NCBI GenBank assembly: GCA_902835305.1
Contig: CADFMD010000002.1
Coordinates: forward strand, 62,001 to 126,000
Direction: 5' to 3'
DNA: 64,000 bases
DNA from: Coriobacteriaceae bacterium
GTDB lineage: Bacteria > Actinomycetota > Coriobacteriia > Coriobacteriales > Coriobacteriaceae
Under the pieces are notes generated by a model. It did not search any database. It saw only the letters and a program-made list of their open reading frames with translations, and was not told where the DNA came from. The translations under genes and the position numbers were made by a program. Of this stretch, positions 1 through 9,274 are shown piece by piece (positions within the stretch are counted from its first letter, which is position 1; each line of letters begins with the position of its first letter).

Positions 1-1
1 C

Positions 2-2077
2 GCCCACATGGAGTCGCCCACCAAAAAGTTGGAGGCCGCCGCCTCCGCCATGCGCACCCGCCTCATCGTCTCGATCGTATTCCTCATCCCACTGTTCTAC
101 ATAGGCATGGGACACATGCTCGGCTGGCCACTGCCCGGCGTCTTCACCGACCACATCCACAGCATGACGCTCGCGCTCGCCGAGCTCGTCCTGCTCATCC
201 CCATCGTCTACGTCAACGACGCGTACTTTATCAACGGGTTTAAATCGCTCGCGCACGGCGCGCCCACCATGGACGCGCTCATCGCCATCGGCGCCACCGC
301 GTCGATCGCCTGGTCGCTCTATGCCATGTTTATCATGGCCGACCAGCTAGCCGCAGGTCAGGTGCACGAGGCCATGATGACGAGCATGGACAACCTCTAT
401 TTTGAGAGCGCCGGCACCATCCTGTCGCTCGTCACCGTGGGCAAATACCTCGAGACGCGCAGCAAGTCCAAGACCGGCGGCGCTATCGAGGCGCTCATCG
501 ACCTGGCACCCAAGACCGCGACCGTCGTTGCCGACGACGGCACCGAAACCACCGTCGACGTCGACGCCATTCTGCCCGGCCAGGTGCTGCGCGTGCGCCC
601 CGGCGAGTCTATCCCTGTCGACGGCGTGGTACTCGAGGGCGCGTCGGCCGTGGACGAGAGCGCGCTCACCGGCGAGTCCATCCCCGTGGAAAAGGCCGCC
701 GGCGACACCGTCAACGCCGCCACGGTCAACCGCACCGGATCGTTTACCTTCCGTGCCACACGCGTGGGCGCCGACACGTCGCTTGCCAAGATCATCCAGC
801 TCGTCGAGGATGCCAATGCCACCAAGGCGCCTATCGCCCGCCTGGCCGACAAGGTCGCCGGTGTGTTCGTGCCCGTGGTGTTCGTGATTTCGGCCGTGAC
901 CTTTGCGGTGTGGATGGCACTGACCGGCAGCATAAACGAGGCTCTCACCTCCGCCGTGGCCGTGCTGGTGATCAGCTGTCCGTGCGCGCTCGGCCTGGCC
1001 ACGCCCGTCGCCATTATGGTGGGCACCGGCAAGGGCGCCGAGATGGGTATTCTGTTTAAGAGCGCCGAGGCGCTGGAGAACCTGCGCAGCGTGGGCACCG
1101 TGGTGCTCGATAAGACGGGCACGGTCACCCGCGGCAAGCCTGCCGTGACCGATATCGTGGTAGCCACGCGCGCTGACGGCTCGCCCGCCATGAGCGAAAA
1201 GGCGCTGCTCAAGTTGGCCGCCGCGTTGGAGCGCTCGAGCGAGCACCCGCTGGCCGAGGCGATTATGGCCGAGTGCGAGACACGCGGGATCGTCGCGCGC
1301 ATGGTCGAGGACTTTACTGCCGTGCCCGGGCGAGGCGTTACGGCACGCGAGGGGCAAAACGCCATTGCAGCCGGCAACGTACGCCTGATGGACGAGCTGG
1401 GCGTTACCGTGCCCGCGGGTCTTGCCGAACAATTTGCCGCCGAGGGCAAGACGCCGCTGTTCTTTGCCAAGAACGGCGAGCTTGCCGGCACCATTGCCGT
1501 GGCTGACGAGGTCAAGGAGACGAGCGCCGGGGCCATCGCCGCACTGCGCTCGCTTGGCGTCGACGTGCGCATGCTCACCGGCGACAACCGCGTGACGGCC
1601 GAGGCCATCGCCCGCCGCGTGGGACTGAACAGCAAGCAGGTCATCGCCGACGTCCTCCCCGCCGACAAGGAGCGCCACGTGCGCAATCTGCAGGATGCGG
1701 GCAGCAAGGTCGCCATGGTGGGCGACGGCATCAATGACTCCCCCGCCCTGGCGCGCGCCGACGTGGGCCTTGCTATCGGCACCGGCGCCGACATCGCCAA
1801 AGAAGGGGCTGATGTGGTGCTCATGCGCAGTGACCTCATGGATGTTGCGCGGGCCATCGAGCTTTCGCGCGCCACGATCCGCAACATCAAGCAGGACCTG
1901 TTCTGGGCGCTGTTCTACAACGGCATCGGCATTCCGCTGGCGGCGGGCGTGTTCTTCCCGCTCACCGGATGGCAGCTCTCGCCGATGTTTGGCGCTGCGG
2001 CCATGAGCCTGTCGAGCGTGTGCGTCGTGACCAACGCGCTGCGCCTGAAATCCTTTAAGCCGAAAGTGGCAAAATAG
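2..2077 (+). CDS. copA: Copper-translocating P1B-type ATPase, 5' end cut by window
   Basis: This is a membrane ATPase that exports copper (probably Cu+) from the cytoplasm. The frame is open to the window edge (Ala-His precede the first Met at 8), so the N-terminal metal-binding domain(s) usual in this family are probably outside the window. Counting from that Met, the actuator TGES motif is near residue 220, the transmembrane copper motif CPCALGLATP near 325, the phosphorylation motif DKTGTVT near 368, the SEHPLAEA nucleotide-binding motif near 412 and GDGINDSPAL near 572. The CPC motif points to Cu or Ag rather than Zn, Cd or Pb. A copZ-like chaperone and a csoR-like repressor follow on the same strand, which supports a copper-responsive operon. 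Function is secure; the true start is not visible. Confidence 0.95.
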   Translation, partial: AHMESPTKKLEAAASAMRTRLIVSIVFLIPLFYIGMGHMLGWPLPGVFTDHIHSMTLALAELVLLIPIVYVNDAYFINGFKSLAHGAPTMDALIAIGATASIAWSLYAMFIMADQLAAGQVHEAMMTSMDNLYFESAGTILSLVTVGKYLETRSKSKTGGAIEALIDLAPKTATVVADDGTETTVDVDAILPGQVLRVRPGESIPVDGVVLEGASAVDESALTGESIPVEKAAGDTVNAATVNRTGSFTFRATRVGADTSLAKIIQLVEDANATKAPIARLADKVAGVFVPVVFVISAVTFAVWMALTGSINEALTSAVAVLVISCPCALGLATPVAIMVGTGKGAEMGILFKSAEALENLRSVGTVVLDKTGTVTRGKPAVTDIVVATRADGSPAMSEKALLKLAAALERSSEHPLAEAIMAECETRGIVARMVEDFTAVPGRGVTAREGQNAIAAGNVRLMDELGVTVPAGLAEQFAAEGKTPLFFAKNGELAGTIAVADEVKETSAGAIAALRSLGVDVRMLTGDNRVTAEAIARRVGLNSKQVIADVLPADKERHVRNLQDAGSKVAMVGDGINDSPALARADVGLAIGTGADIAKEGADVVLMRSDLMDVARAIELSRATIRNIKQDLFWALFYNGIGIPLAAGVFFPLTGWQLSPMFGAAAMSLSSVCVVTNALRLKSFKPKVAK

Positions 2078-2109
2078 GCTCACCATTAAGTCCATTTAGA
2101 ACGGGTTTT

Positions 2110-2195
2110 CCAGGTGCCCGAGATTGACCTGAAAGAGGAGTGACGCGTACTTTGGTACGCGAGCGACGGCTTGAAGGTCAAGGTCGGGTGCCTGG
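2110..2195. ncRNA. Multi-stem structured element between copA and copZ (candidate RNA, third family member)
   Basis: Three nested helices can be drawn. The outer one pairs 2110-2121 with 2184-2195 and includes two G-U pairs. The middle one pairs 2124-2130 (TTGACCT) with 2175-2181 (AGGTCAA). The inner one pairs 2144-2150 (CGCGTAC) with 2155-2161 (GTACGCG) around a TTTG loop. Unpaired GAAA follows the 5' middle strand and CTTGAA precedes the 3' one, as in the two better matched elements at 48997-49096 and 61162-61249. It sits in the copA-copZ gap, so it could act in the mRNA or be a repeat. Membership of the same family is an inference. Confidence 0.45.
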
Positions 2196-2224
2196 GAAAG
2201 CCGACACAACAGAGAGGAATACCC

Positions 2225-2446
2225 ATGCGATACACAATCAAGACTTCCGGCCTTATGTGCGGCCACTGCGACGCCACCGTCGAGACCGCGCTGCTCAACG
2301 TTGCAGGCGTAACCGACGCCGACGCCGATCACGAGACCCAAACCGTCCAGGTGGAGTGCGCCGACACCGTGACCGCCGAGCAGCTCGCCGCCGCCGTCGA
2401 GGGCGCCGGCGAGAAGTTCCACGCCCTATCCGTGACCGCCGCGTAG
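2225..2446 (+). CDS. copZ: CopZ-like heavy-metal-associated (HMA) copper chaperone
   Basis: This 73-residue protein is a single HMA domain with a metal-binding MCGHC motif (Met-x-Cys-x-x-Cys type) near residues 11-15 and the expected beta-alpha-beta-beta-alpha-beta length. Proteins of this type carry Cu+ to the copper ATPase. The start at 2225 follows a GAGAGGAAT ribosome-binding stretch; an in-frame ATG 54 bases upstream lies at the structured element and would add a tail foreign to the family. It lies 147 bases after copA and 48 before csoR. Chaperone function is inferred from the domain and context. Confidence 0.9.
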   Translation: MRYTIKTSGLMCGHCDATVETALLNVAGVTDADADHETQTVQVECADTVTAEQLAAAVEGAGEKFHALSVTAA

Positions 2447-2494
2447 CAGCTACCAGAGGCATTCGACCCCATCGACCAGAAACGAGGACCCGCC

Positions 2495-2767
2495 ATGATG
2501 GCAGACCACAAATCGGTGACCCGCATGCTCAAGACGGCACGCGGCCAGATCGACGGCATCTTGCGGATGGTCGATGAGGACCGCTACTGCGTCGATATTT
2601 CCACGCAGCTCATGGCAACGCAGGCGCTCATTGCGCGCATCAACGCCGATGTGCTCAAAGCGCATATCGAGGGCTGCGTGACTTCGGCAATCGAATCGGG
2701 CGACGAAGACCTCAAAGCCGCCAAGCTCGCCGAGATCGAACGCGTCGTCGACAAGCTCTCCAAGTAA
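2495..2767 (+). CDS. csoR: CsoR-family copper-sensing transcriptional repressor
   Basis: This 90-residue, all-helical DUF156/CsoR-type protein probably represses the copper genes when copper is low. The three copper ligands of the family are visible as Cys32, His57 and Cys61, with the same 25- and 4-residue spacing as in the well-studied mycobacterial CsoR. Two ATGs are adjacent (2495 and 2498), both downstream of ACGAGGACC, so the start may be one codon later. It closes a copA-copZ-csoR cluster. The promoter and operator are probably upstream of copA, outside the window. A role in sensing another metal cannot be excluded, but the ligand set favours copper. Confidence 0.9.
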   Translation: MMADHKSVTRMLKTARGQIDGILRMVDEDRYCVDISTQLMATQALIARINADVLKAHIEGCVTSAIESGDEDLKAAKLAEIERVVDKLSK

Positions 2768-2776
2768 TTGGGGGCA

Positions 2777-2862
2777 TTGGGGGCAGGCTGCTTTGCACCA
2801 TCTTGGTGTATCGGGGACAGGTACGTTTGCACCACCTTGGTGCAGATTAACCTGTCCCCCTT
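2777..2862. repeat. GGGGACAGGT-type palindromic repeat
   Basis: The block holds two related pieces. The second (about 2813-2862) is a hairpin with GGGGACAGGT at one end and ACCTGTCCCC at the other, and an inner TGCACCA/TGGTGCA stem. The first is a shorter GGGGGCAGG...TTTGCACCA copy. Related sequence recurs at about 34350-34366 and 48762-48780. It resembles REP or mobile-element remnants and also lies where the csoR transcript would end, though there is no clean T-run. Confidence 0.7.
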
Positions 2863-2914
2863 GCTCTAAATCGGGTATAAAGGCGTGCAGCATATCGAAC
2901 GAAAGGCAATTTGC

Positions 2915-3388
2915 ATGAATGACTTTATGAAGGGTCGCAATGGCGCTGACGAGCTCACCATCGTAATGGGTTTTGCTGGCATCATCATCGCGATGATCGG
3001 ATCGATCGCCCGCATCCAGTGGCTCAGCTGGATCGCCATCGCCGTCATCGTGATTGGCGTGCTGCGCGGCCTGTCCAAAAACATCGACGCACGTCGCAAG
3101 GAGAACGAGGCCTTTGTCGCCGCGACCGCGAACGTCCCCGGCTTGGGCAAGTTCGTCGCCAGCTTGGGCGGTGGAACTGCAGCGGCCGGCACCTCGCGCG
3201 CGGCTGGAACGAGCAAGGAAGACTTTGAGCGTGCCAAGCGCACGGCCAAGAAGATGTGGAAGGGCCGCAAGACCACGGCATACCTCAAGTGCCCCAACTG
3301 CGGCCAGATGCTCTCCGTCCCCAAGGGCAAAGGCAAGATCCGCGTCACCTGCCCCAAGTGCCACGCCAAGATGGAAACCCGCTCCTAG
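2915..3388 (+). CDS. Small membrane protein with C-terminal zinc ribbon, function unknown
   Basis: The protein has 157 residues. Two hydrophobic segments at roughly residues 15-30 and 35-50 suggest membrane insertion, followed by a basic, helical linker. The C-terminus has a zinc ribbon made of CPNCG and CPKCH pairs spaced about 20 residues apart. The start at 2915 has an upstream CGAAAGG; an in-frame ATG at 2885 lacks a good site. Such proteins are common conserved hypotheticals in Coriobacteriia, as far as I recall. It is monocistronic and followed by a strong terminator. No reaction or partner can be assigned. Confidence 0.75.
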   Translation: MNDFMKGRNGADELTIVMGFAGIIIAMIGSIARIQWLSWIAIAVIVIGVLRGLSKNIDARRKENEAFVAATANVPGLGKFVASLGGGTAAAGTSRAAGTSKEDFERAKRTAKKMWKGRKTTAYLKCPNCGQMLSVPKGKGKIRVTCPKCHAKMETRS

Positions 3389-3449
3389 CGCCCGCACGCG
3401 GGACAAATTAATCAGGTTTGTTTGTCCCAAATCTTAAGTATTTGTTCGA

Positions 3450-3490
3450 TAAAAAAGCCGAGGCCTCGTGTTGAGACCTCGGCTTTTTTG
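3450..3490. terminator. Bidirectional rho-independent terminator
   Basis: A GC-rich stem (AGCCGAGGCCTC paired with GAGACCTCGGCT) is flanked by A6 on the left and T6 on the right. It lies between the zinc-ribbon gene and the convergent amidohydrolase gene, so it can end both transcripts. Confidence 0.9.
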
Positions 3491-3522
3491 AACGCGGCAT
3501 AGGGGCCGCCCCTTTGTCACAC

Positions 3523-4893
3523 CTATGCCACGCCGTCGCGGGCGAGCTCCTCGGCCAGCGCTTCGGCAGGCATGGCCATAATCGCGTCGAGCTCGGCGTC
3601 CACCTCGGGTATGCGCTTCACCTTGAGCTTTCGCACCAGGTTGCCGCGGCACATCACGTGCATTGGCTCACGCAGAGCGCACAGGTCATCGAGCGGGTTC
3701 TCGTGCGTCACCAAAATGTCGGCCGCCTTACCGCACTCGATCGTGCCGGTCTCGTCACCCAGGCCCAGTAGCTCAGCATTGACTTGCGTGGCCGTATGCA
3801 GCGCAAACGCGTTGCTCACGCCCACGTACTTGGCAAAATAGGCCACCTCGCGCCACATGTCGTACTGGGTCACGAACGGGCAGCTCGAGTCCGTGCCCAG
3901 GCCCACCTTAACGCCTGCTTCCAGCGCCGCACGAGCACTCTCGATAATGCCCGAGCACACGATGTCGCCGTTCTTCTTTTGCGTGTCAGTCGAATGGGTC
4001 TTCTCCGGATCGAGCAGGACGAACGGCAGCGCCGGGCTGATCGTGCAGGTAACGCTGGGCGCGCGTCCCTCGAGCTGTGTTCCCGCGGCGCCGCGGTACA
4101 GCTCCAGAATCTCAGGCGTCAGCGGAGCGCCGTGCTCGATTGTGTCGACACCGGCCTGAAGCGCGGCCTTCACACCTTCGGTGCTCTCGACATGGGCCAT
4201 GACCGGAAGGCCAACCTCGTGCGCCGCCTTGCACGCCGCCGCGGCGACACCGACCGGCATGCGCAGCACGCCAGGCTCGCCTACTTCGGTCGCGTCGAAC
4301 ACGCCGCCCGTCACGAACAACTTGATGACATCGGCACCGCGCGTATACAGATCGCGCACCTGTTCGGCCGCCTCGGCGGGGGTATTGGCGACCTGCGCGA
4401 ACAGCCCCGCACCGTGACCGCCCGGCACCGTGACACCCGTTCCCGGCGCCACCAGACGTGGACCCTGATACTTGCCGGCGTCGATAGCGTTGCGCACGGC
4501 AATATCGGCAAACAGCGGGTCACCCGCACCGCGCACCGTGGTCACGCCGCTTGCCAACTGTTGCTGGGCACTGCCTTTGAGGATGTGGCGAACGATGGCG
4601 CGGCCCACGGGATTGTCGAGCTTCTTCATCAGCGCACCCGCATCGCCCGCCGAAACTGGCTTGCCCGAGCCGCACAGATGCACGTGCATATTGATGAGAC
4701 CCGGCATGAGATACGCCCCTGCCAGGTCAATGACCTCGGCCCCCGCTGGAGCTTGGGCCACAGCGCTCGGCCCCATCCATGTGATGACACCGCGCTCGAC
4801 GGCCACGGCCATATCGGGCTGCGGCTCCATATGCTCCGAACCATCCAGAACGGTCGCATTGATAAACAACGTGGGACGATCAGCAGACGCCAT
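3523..4893 (-). CDS. Metal-dependent amidohydrolase (imidazolonepropionase-like superfamily)
   Basis: This 456-residue cytoplasmic enzyme has the amidohydrolase fold signature. MPGLINMHVHL gives the HxH metal ligands after a short beta-sandwich lead, HVES and IEHG supply two further histidines, and GLGTDSSCP supplies the metal-binding aspartate. Family members hydrolyse amide or cyclic amide bonds; some act as prolidases or imidazolonepropionases, but the substrate cannot be read here. The start at 4893 follows a GGGGGAGGAG site; an upstream in-frame extension starting at 5022 runs toward the palindrome array and is not favoured. No hut-pathway genes are adjacent, which argues against a dedicated histidine-degradation role. 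Confidence 0.85.
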   Translation of the reverse strand: MASADRPTLFINATVLDGSEHMEPQPDMAVAVERGVITWMGPSAVAQAPAGAEVIDLAGAYLMPGLINMHVHLCGSGKPVSAGDAGALMKKLDNPVGRAIVRHILKGSAQQQLASGVTTVRGAGDPLFADIAVRNAIDAGKYQGPRLVAPGTGVTVPGGHGAGLFAQVANTPAEAAEQVRDLYTRGADVIKLFVTGGVFDATEVGEPGVLRMPVGVAAAACKAAHEVGLPVMAHVESTEGVKAALQAGVDTIEHGAPLTPEILELYRGAAGTQLEGRAPSVTCTISPALPFVLLDPEKTHSTDTQKKNGDIVCSGIIESARAALEAGVKVGLGTDSSCPFVTQYDMWREVAYFAKYVGVSNAFALHTATQVNAELLGLGDETGTIECGKAADILVTHENPLDDLCALREPMHVMCRGNLVRKLKVKRIPEVDAELDAIMAMPAEALAEELARDGVA

Positions 4894-5042
4894 ATCGAGC
4901 TCCTCCCCCTCAGAAAACTTCAACATTTGTCCATTATTACCCAGTTCGGCAGGATTGCTGCGGACATATCGGTTAACGGAGAAAGGAGGAGATGCGGAGA
5001 ATGGAATGCGTTGCAGCCCCATCCCAGCGACATCCGGGAAAT

Positions 5043-5340
5043 GTCTAGATCTGTAACAGGTGGACCGTCTTTAACCTTCCAAATGTTACAGATCGAGATC
5101 TTTCGGCACCGCGTCCAACCTTTGTCTCAATCTGTAACAGTTAGAGCGGTTTTTGGCCGTTAGATGTTACAGATTAAGATATTCTCCAGCCCTGTCGTCA
5201 AACGTCTAAATCTGTAACAAGTAGACAGGTTTTCGGCCGTTAGATGTTACAGATCGAGATATTTTAGCGGCAGCCAACCTTCTGTCTCGATCTGTAACAG
5301 TTGCGAGGCCAAACGGCCCCTTGTTGTTACAGATCGAGAC
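5043..5340. repeat. Palindrome array A: four 80-bp-period hairpin units
   Basis: Four units begin at 5043, 5124, 5204 and 5284. Each has a 16-bp arm close to GTCTCGATCTGTAACA, a 25-bp loop, the inverted arm (TGTTACAGATCGAGAC type) and then a 23-bp unrelated spacer (24 bp after the first unit). The loop of the fourth unit reads better when inverted. The array fills most of the gap between the amidohydrolase start and the nuclease-like gene end. Similar arrays are at 6479, 14157 and 16645. It resembles BIME/REP clusters; no transposase is next to it. Confidence 0.95.
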
Positions 5341-5381
5341 AAACTCGGCAGGAACAACCACATCCGCGTCAGTTACACCCC

Positions 5382-6458
5382 TCAGCGCCCATACCACTGC
5401 CGCCTCCACTGCTCAGCCAAATCGGCCCACTGCGGAATGCCCGCCAGTCTCATCTTTTCAGCCAGCTTCCCCGGATTCTTGAGCTCATCAAACGTAAACC
5501 TCAGCACCTTATGTCCGAGCATCGTCAGATGAGACTCTCGCTGACGTTCTGCCACGAACGGGTCGACCGACTCCCGACCCTCGTCGTTCTGTAAGGCATA
5601 CTTTCCCTTTCCATCGAGCTCGCCAATCACGCACGTCCCGTCCTCGAGCCTCCAGAAATAATCAACGCGAAACACTTGGCTCGAATCAAGCGGGTCACGA
5701 AACTCCACCTGCAACTCTGGCACCGGAAAACCGTATGCAATAAAGAATGCCCGGAACCGAGACTCGCCACCGTTTTCGGACAGCCCGTCCGCATGCGACG
5801 CAATCACCTGAGCTCTGCGATATCCGCGTCTGCCCTCGCAATCGGCCTGGAGCCGTTCGCAGAGGTCGTCGCGCGATATGCCCTTCGCCCGCAGCGCAGA
5901 ATCGGCGATCGCCAGACCATACGAAAACGGCGCACGCAGCAGACAGTCCTTCACCGTGCGCCAAAACGGCGTCACTCGCACGCCGTCGACGCGCTCAAGC
6001 GCACCCGCCGCCTGCGGACGCAACAGCCGGCATCCTGCACTCAGCGGCACCGAGCAACCTGTCTTAACAAGAAATCGCGGCCCAAGCAGATCATTTGGCA
6101 CCTCCAGACCCCACAAAAGTGCCGCGTCGTAACCCCAAAACGCCCAATCGGGATGAAACTCCGCAAGCCCTTTGATGGTCCGCAGCGCTCGCTCCGTCGG
6201 CGTCAACGCATCCCAATCATGCTGAAAACAGAACAGGTGCGACTCAGGCTCCGCGATATCGTCGGTTCCCACATGGCGCCGCAGCCACATGAGCTCGGCA
6301 TTGTCGTGCGTCACAAGCAGCACGCCTAGTTCAGCCGCCTCCGTGAGCCTGGCAAGCATCCTATTCCGCGCCAACGTGTTGCGAGCCGTATGCTTGTGTT
6401 TGAGAACGGTATTAGACACTTCCATCACCACCACATCGGACAAATGGACCATTGTCAC
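5382..6458 (-). CDS. PD-(D/E)XK nuclease-like protein (AbiEi/DUF559-like architecture)
   Basis: This 358-residue protein has an N-terminal region of about 220 residues resembling type IV antitoxin/AbiEi-like proteins, judged from memory of the family. The C-terminal domain carries a PD-(D/E)XK-type core: Glu232 in GGESRFRAFF, Asp266 in FRVDYFW and Glu280-x-Asp-Gly-Lys284 in GELDGKGKY. These domains often belong to Vsr-like or DUF559 endonucleases. The GTG at 6458 follows GGAGG at 5-base spacing; ATG 6452 is an alternative. No partner toxin or methylase is adjacent. Palindrome arrays lie immediately on both sides. Possible roles are defence or toxin regulation, or a protein with a degenerate nuclease fold. 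Confidence 0.6.
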   Translation of the reverse strand: MTMVHLSDVVVMEVSNTVLKHKHTARNTLARNRMLARLTEAAELGVLLVTHDNAELMWLRRHVGTDDIAEPESHLFCFQHDWDALTPTERALRTIKGLAEFHPDWAFWGYDAALLWGLEVPNDLLGPRFLVKTGCSVPLSAGCRLLRPQAAGALERVDGVRVTPFWRTVKDCLLRAPFSYGLAIADSALRAKGISRDDLCERLQADCEGRRGYRRAQVIASHADGLSENGGESRFRAFFIAYGFPVPELQVEFRDPLDSSQVFRVDYFWRLEDGTCVIGELDGKGKYALQNDEGRESVDPFVAERQRESHLTMLGHKVLRFTFDELKNPGKLAEKMRLAGIPQWADLAEQWRRQWYGR

Positions 6459-6478
6459 CGTTGCCTCCGCTGATAAAC

Positions 6479-6615
6479 GTCTTGATCTGTAACAGTTAGA
6501 CGTTCTCCAGGCCCCTAAACGTTACAGATTTAGACAAACCAGCGGCGCCCAGGTATTCGTCTCGATCTGTAACAGGTAGACCGGTTTTTTGTCCCTAAAC
6601 GTTACAGATCGAGAC
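6479..6615. repeat. Palindrome array B: two 80-bp-period hairpin units
   Basis: Units start at 6479 and 6559, exactly 80 bp apart. Arms are 6479-6494/6520-6535 and 6559-6574/6600-6615, each with a 25-bp loop and a 23-bp spacer between units. The first unit has two mismatched arm positions; the second is almost perfect. The array lies just upstream of the nuclease-like gene, so a transcript reading into that gene could contain it. Confidence 0.95.
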
Positions 6616-6655
6616 ATAAAGGCAGAAGGCAAGGCAGGCGACAACCGTCCATCCC

Positions 6656-7363
6656 CTACTCCCATTCCTGTTCGTAGATGTTGAGCGACTTCACATACCG
6701 CCCCTGGGCACCCATGATGTCGCGGACCAGGCGCAAAAAGAAGCTGATGCACGAGGTGTCGAAACCGTCCTCCAGGTCCTCGGGATGCACCGAGCCCGGC
6801 CCGTCGACCGTCGTGTCGCTCAGGCGCGCGATGTCATACAGGTAGAGCTGCCCCGCCGTCAGCCAGACATCGTCGACGCACGCGAGTCGCACCGCAATCG
6901 CACCATCGTTCCAGCGCTCCTTTTGCACGATATGTGGGTCGTAGACGTCAAAGCGACGGTCGGTGCGCGTGTCCTTCAGCACGACCATGCCAGTCGCGGG
7001 ATCCTTGTCCAAAATGCCAAAGCGCGAGAAATACTGCGTGTCGCGTACCTGCTCGAGCCGCTTGAGCGAGGCAGGCGAAAGCGATGCCGGCGGCTCGTCA
7101 ACATACAGCTCGAGCAGCGTCTTGCCATGGCGATAGGGGCGCTCGAAGAGCAGCCAATCGGTAAATGCCATGTTGTAGGCCATGATTTCGTTTTGAGAAG
7201 GTTCCTCGCAATAGCTGAGCCACGGGTCGACGATAATCTCGAACTGTTCGCGTGCCGGCTCCAGGAATTGAAACTTCCGCAGCATCCAAAAGTGAGCCAT
7301 GTCGGCAATATCGTTGCCGACGGCTTCGGCTAGCTCTGCTCGGTCAAAAGCGTGGTCAGTCAT
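6656..7363 (-). CDS. Conserved hypothetical protein, 235 residues
   Basis: I do not recognise this protein. It is acidic, soluble, and rich in Asp, Glu, Trp and Tyr, with no signal peptide or membrane segment. Notable stretches are DPWLSYCEEP near residue 47, AYNMAFTDWLLFERPY near 62-77 and a C-terminal half with regular beta-type hydrophobic spacing. The middle portion is reminiscent of proteins found next to SEC-C domain proteins, but that is weak. The start at 7363 follows GAGGAGG. It is transcribed alone, divergent from nothing, with array B between it and the nuclease-like gene downstream. Confidence 0.7.
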   Translation of the reverse strand: MTDHAFDRAELAEAVGNDIADMAHFWMLRKFQFLEPAREQFEIIVDPWLSYCEEPSQNEIMAYNMAFTDWLLFERPYRHGKTLLELYVDEPPASLSPASLKRLEQVRDTQYFSRFGILDKDPATGMVVLKDTRTDRRFDVYDPHIVQKERWNDGAIAVRLACVDDVWLTAGQLYLYDIARLSDTTVDGPGSVHPEDLEDGFDTSCISFFLRLVRDIMGAQGRYVKSLNIYEQEWE

Positions 7364-7787
7364 GGCATCCTCCTCAAACTGATGGACCTCAATTTGAGCT
7401 TACGAGGAAGGTGGGCAGCCACGACCAGCGCGGGCAAAATAGGCCTCCGACTGCAAACCAGATACTGACCAAACACTTGACGAAAAGCTTGATCGAAAAT
7501 GCGCACCGCAACAAAACCGCAGGTAGACATAGACGGCCAACCCGCCCTTTTGAGCCAGATGCCCGCAGCCACCACAGAAACAACAGGTGACCACAGCCCG
7601 AGAAGTCGACAAATGAACACCCGTACGTCGACAAACGAGCAAACTGCTCGCAAATCCGCAAGGAGTGTCCCCGAATGCCGGCACAAAAGGAACGTCCCTA
7701 ACTGTCGGCACTTAGGGACGTTCCTTTTGTGCCGGCAGTTAGGGACAGCCCTTGCCGATTCGATTGTTGAATATCTCCGTGACTACT
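7364..7787. repeat. Intergenic region with perfect 23-bp-arm hairpin (GGGACGTTCC family)
   Basis: No convincing gene is present in these 424 bases. The clear structure is a perfect inverted repeat, 7678-7700 paired with 7713-7735, around a 12-base loop; the arms contain GGCACAAAAGGAACGTCCC. Further GGGACAG pieces follow. The same words recur near 45699-45803, 46762-46800 and 48798-48838. It lies about 50 bases past the gltD stop codon, so it may help end that transcript, but the arms are not followed by a T-run. Confidence 0.75.
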
Positions 7788-9269
<1,482 letters not shown>

Positions 9270-9274
9270 AGCAC

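Noticed and set aside
3523..4893. Imidazolonepropionase of histidine degradation (hutI)
   Set aside because: The superfamily fits, but no other hut gene is nearby and the specific substrate motif was not identified.
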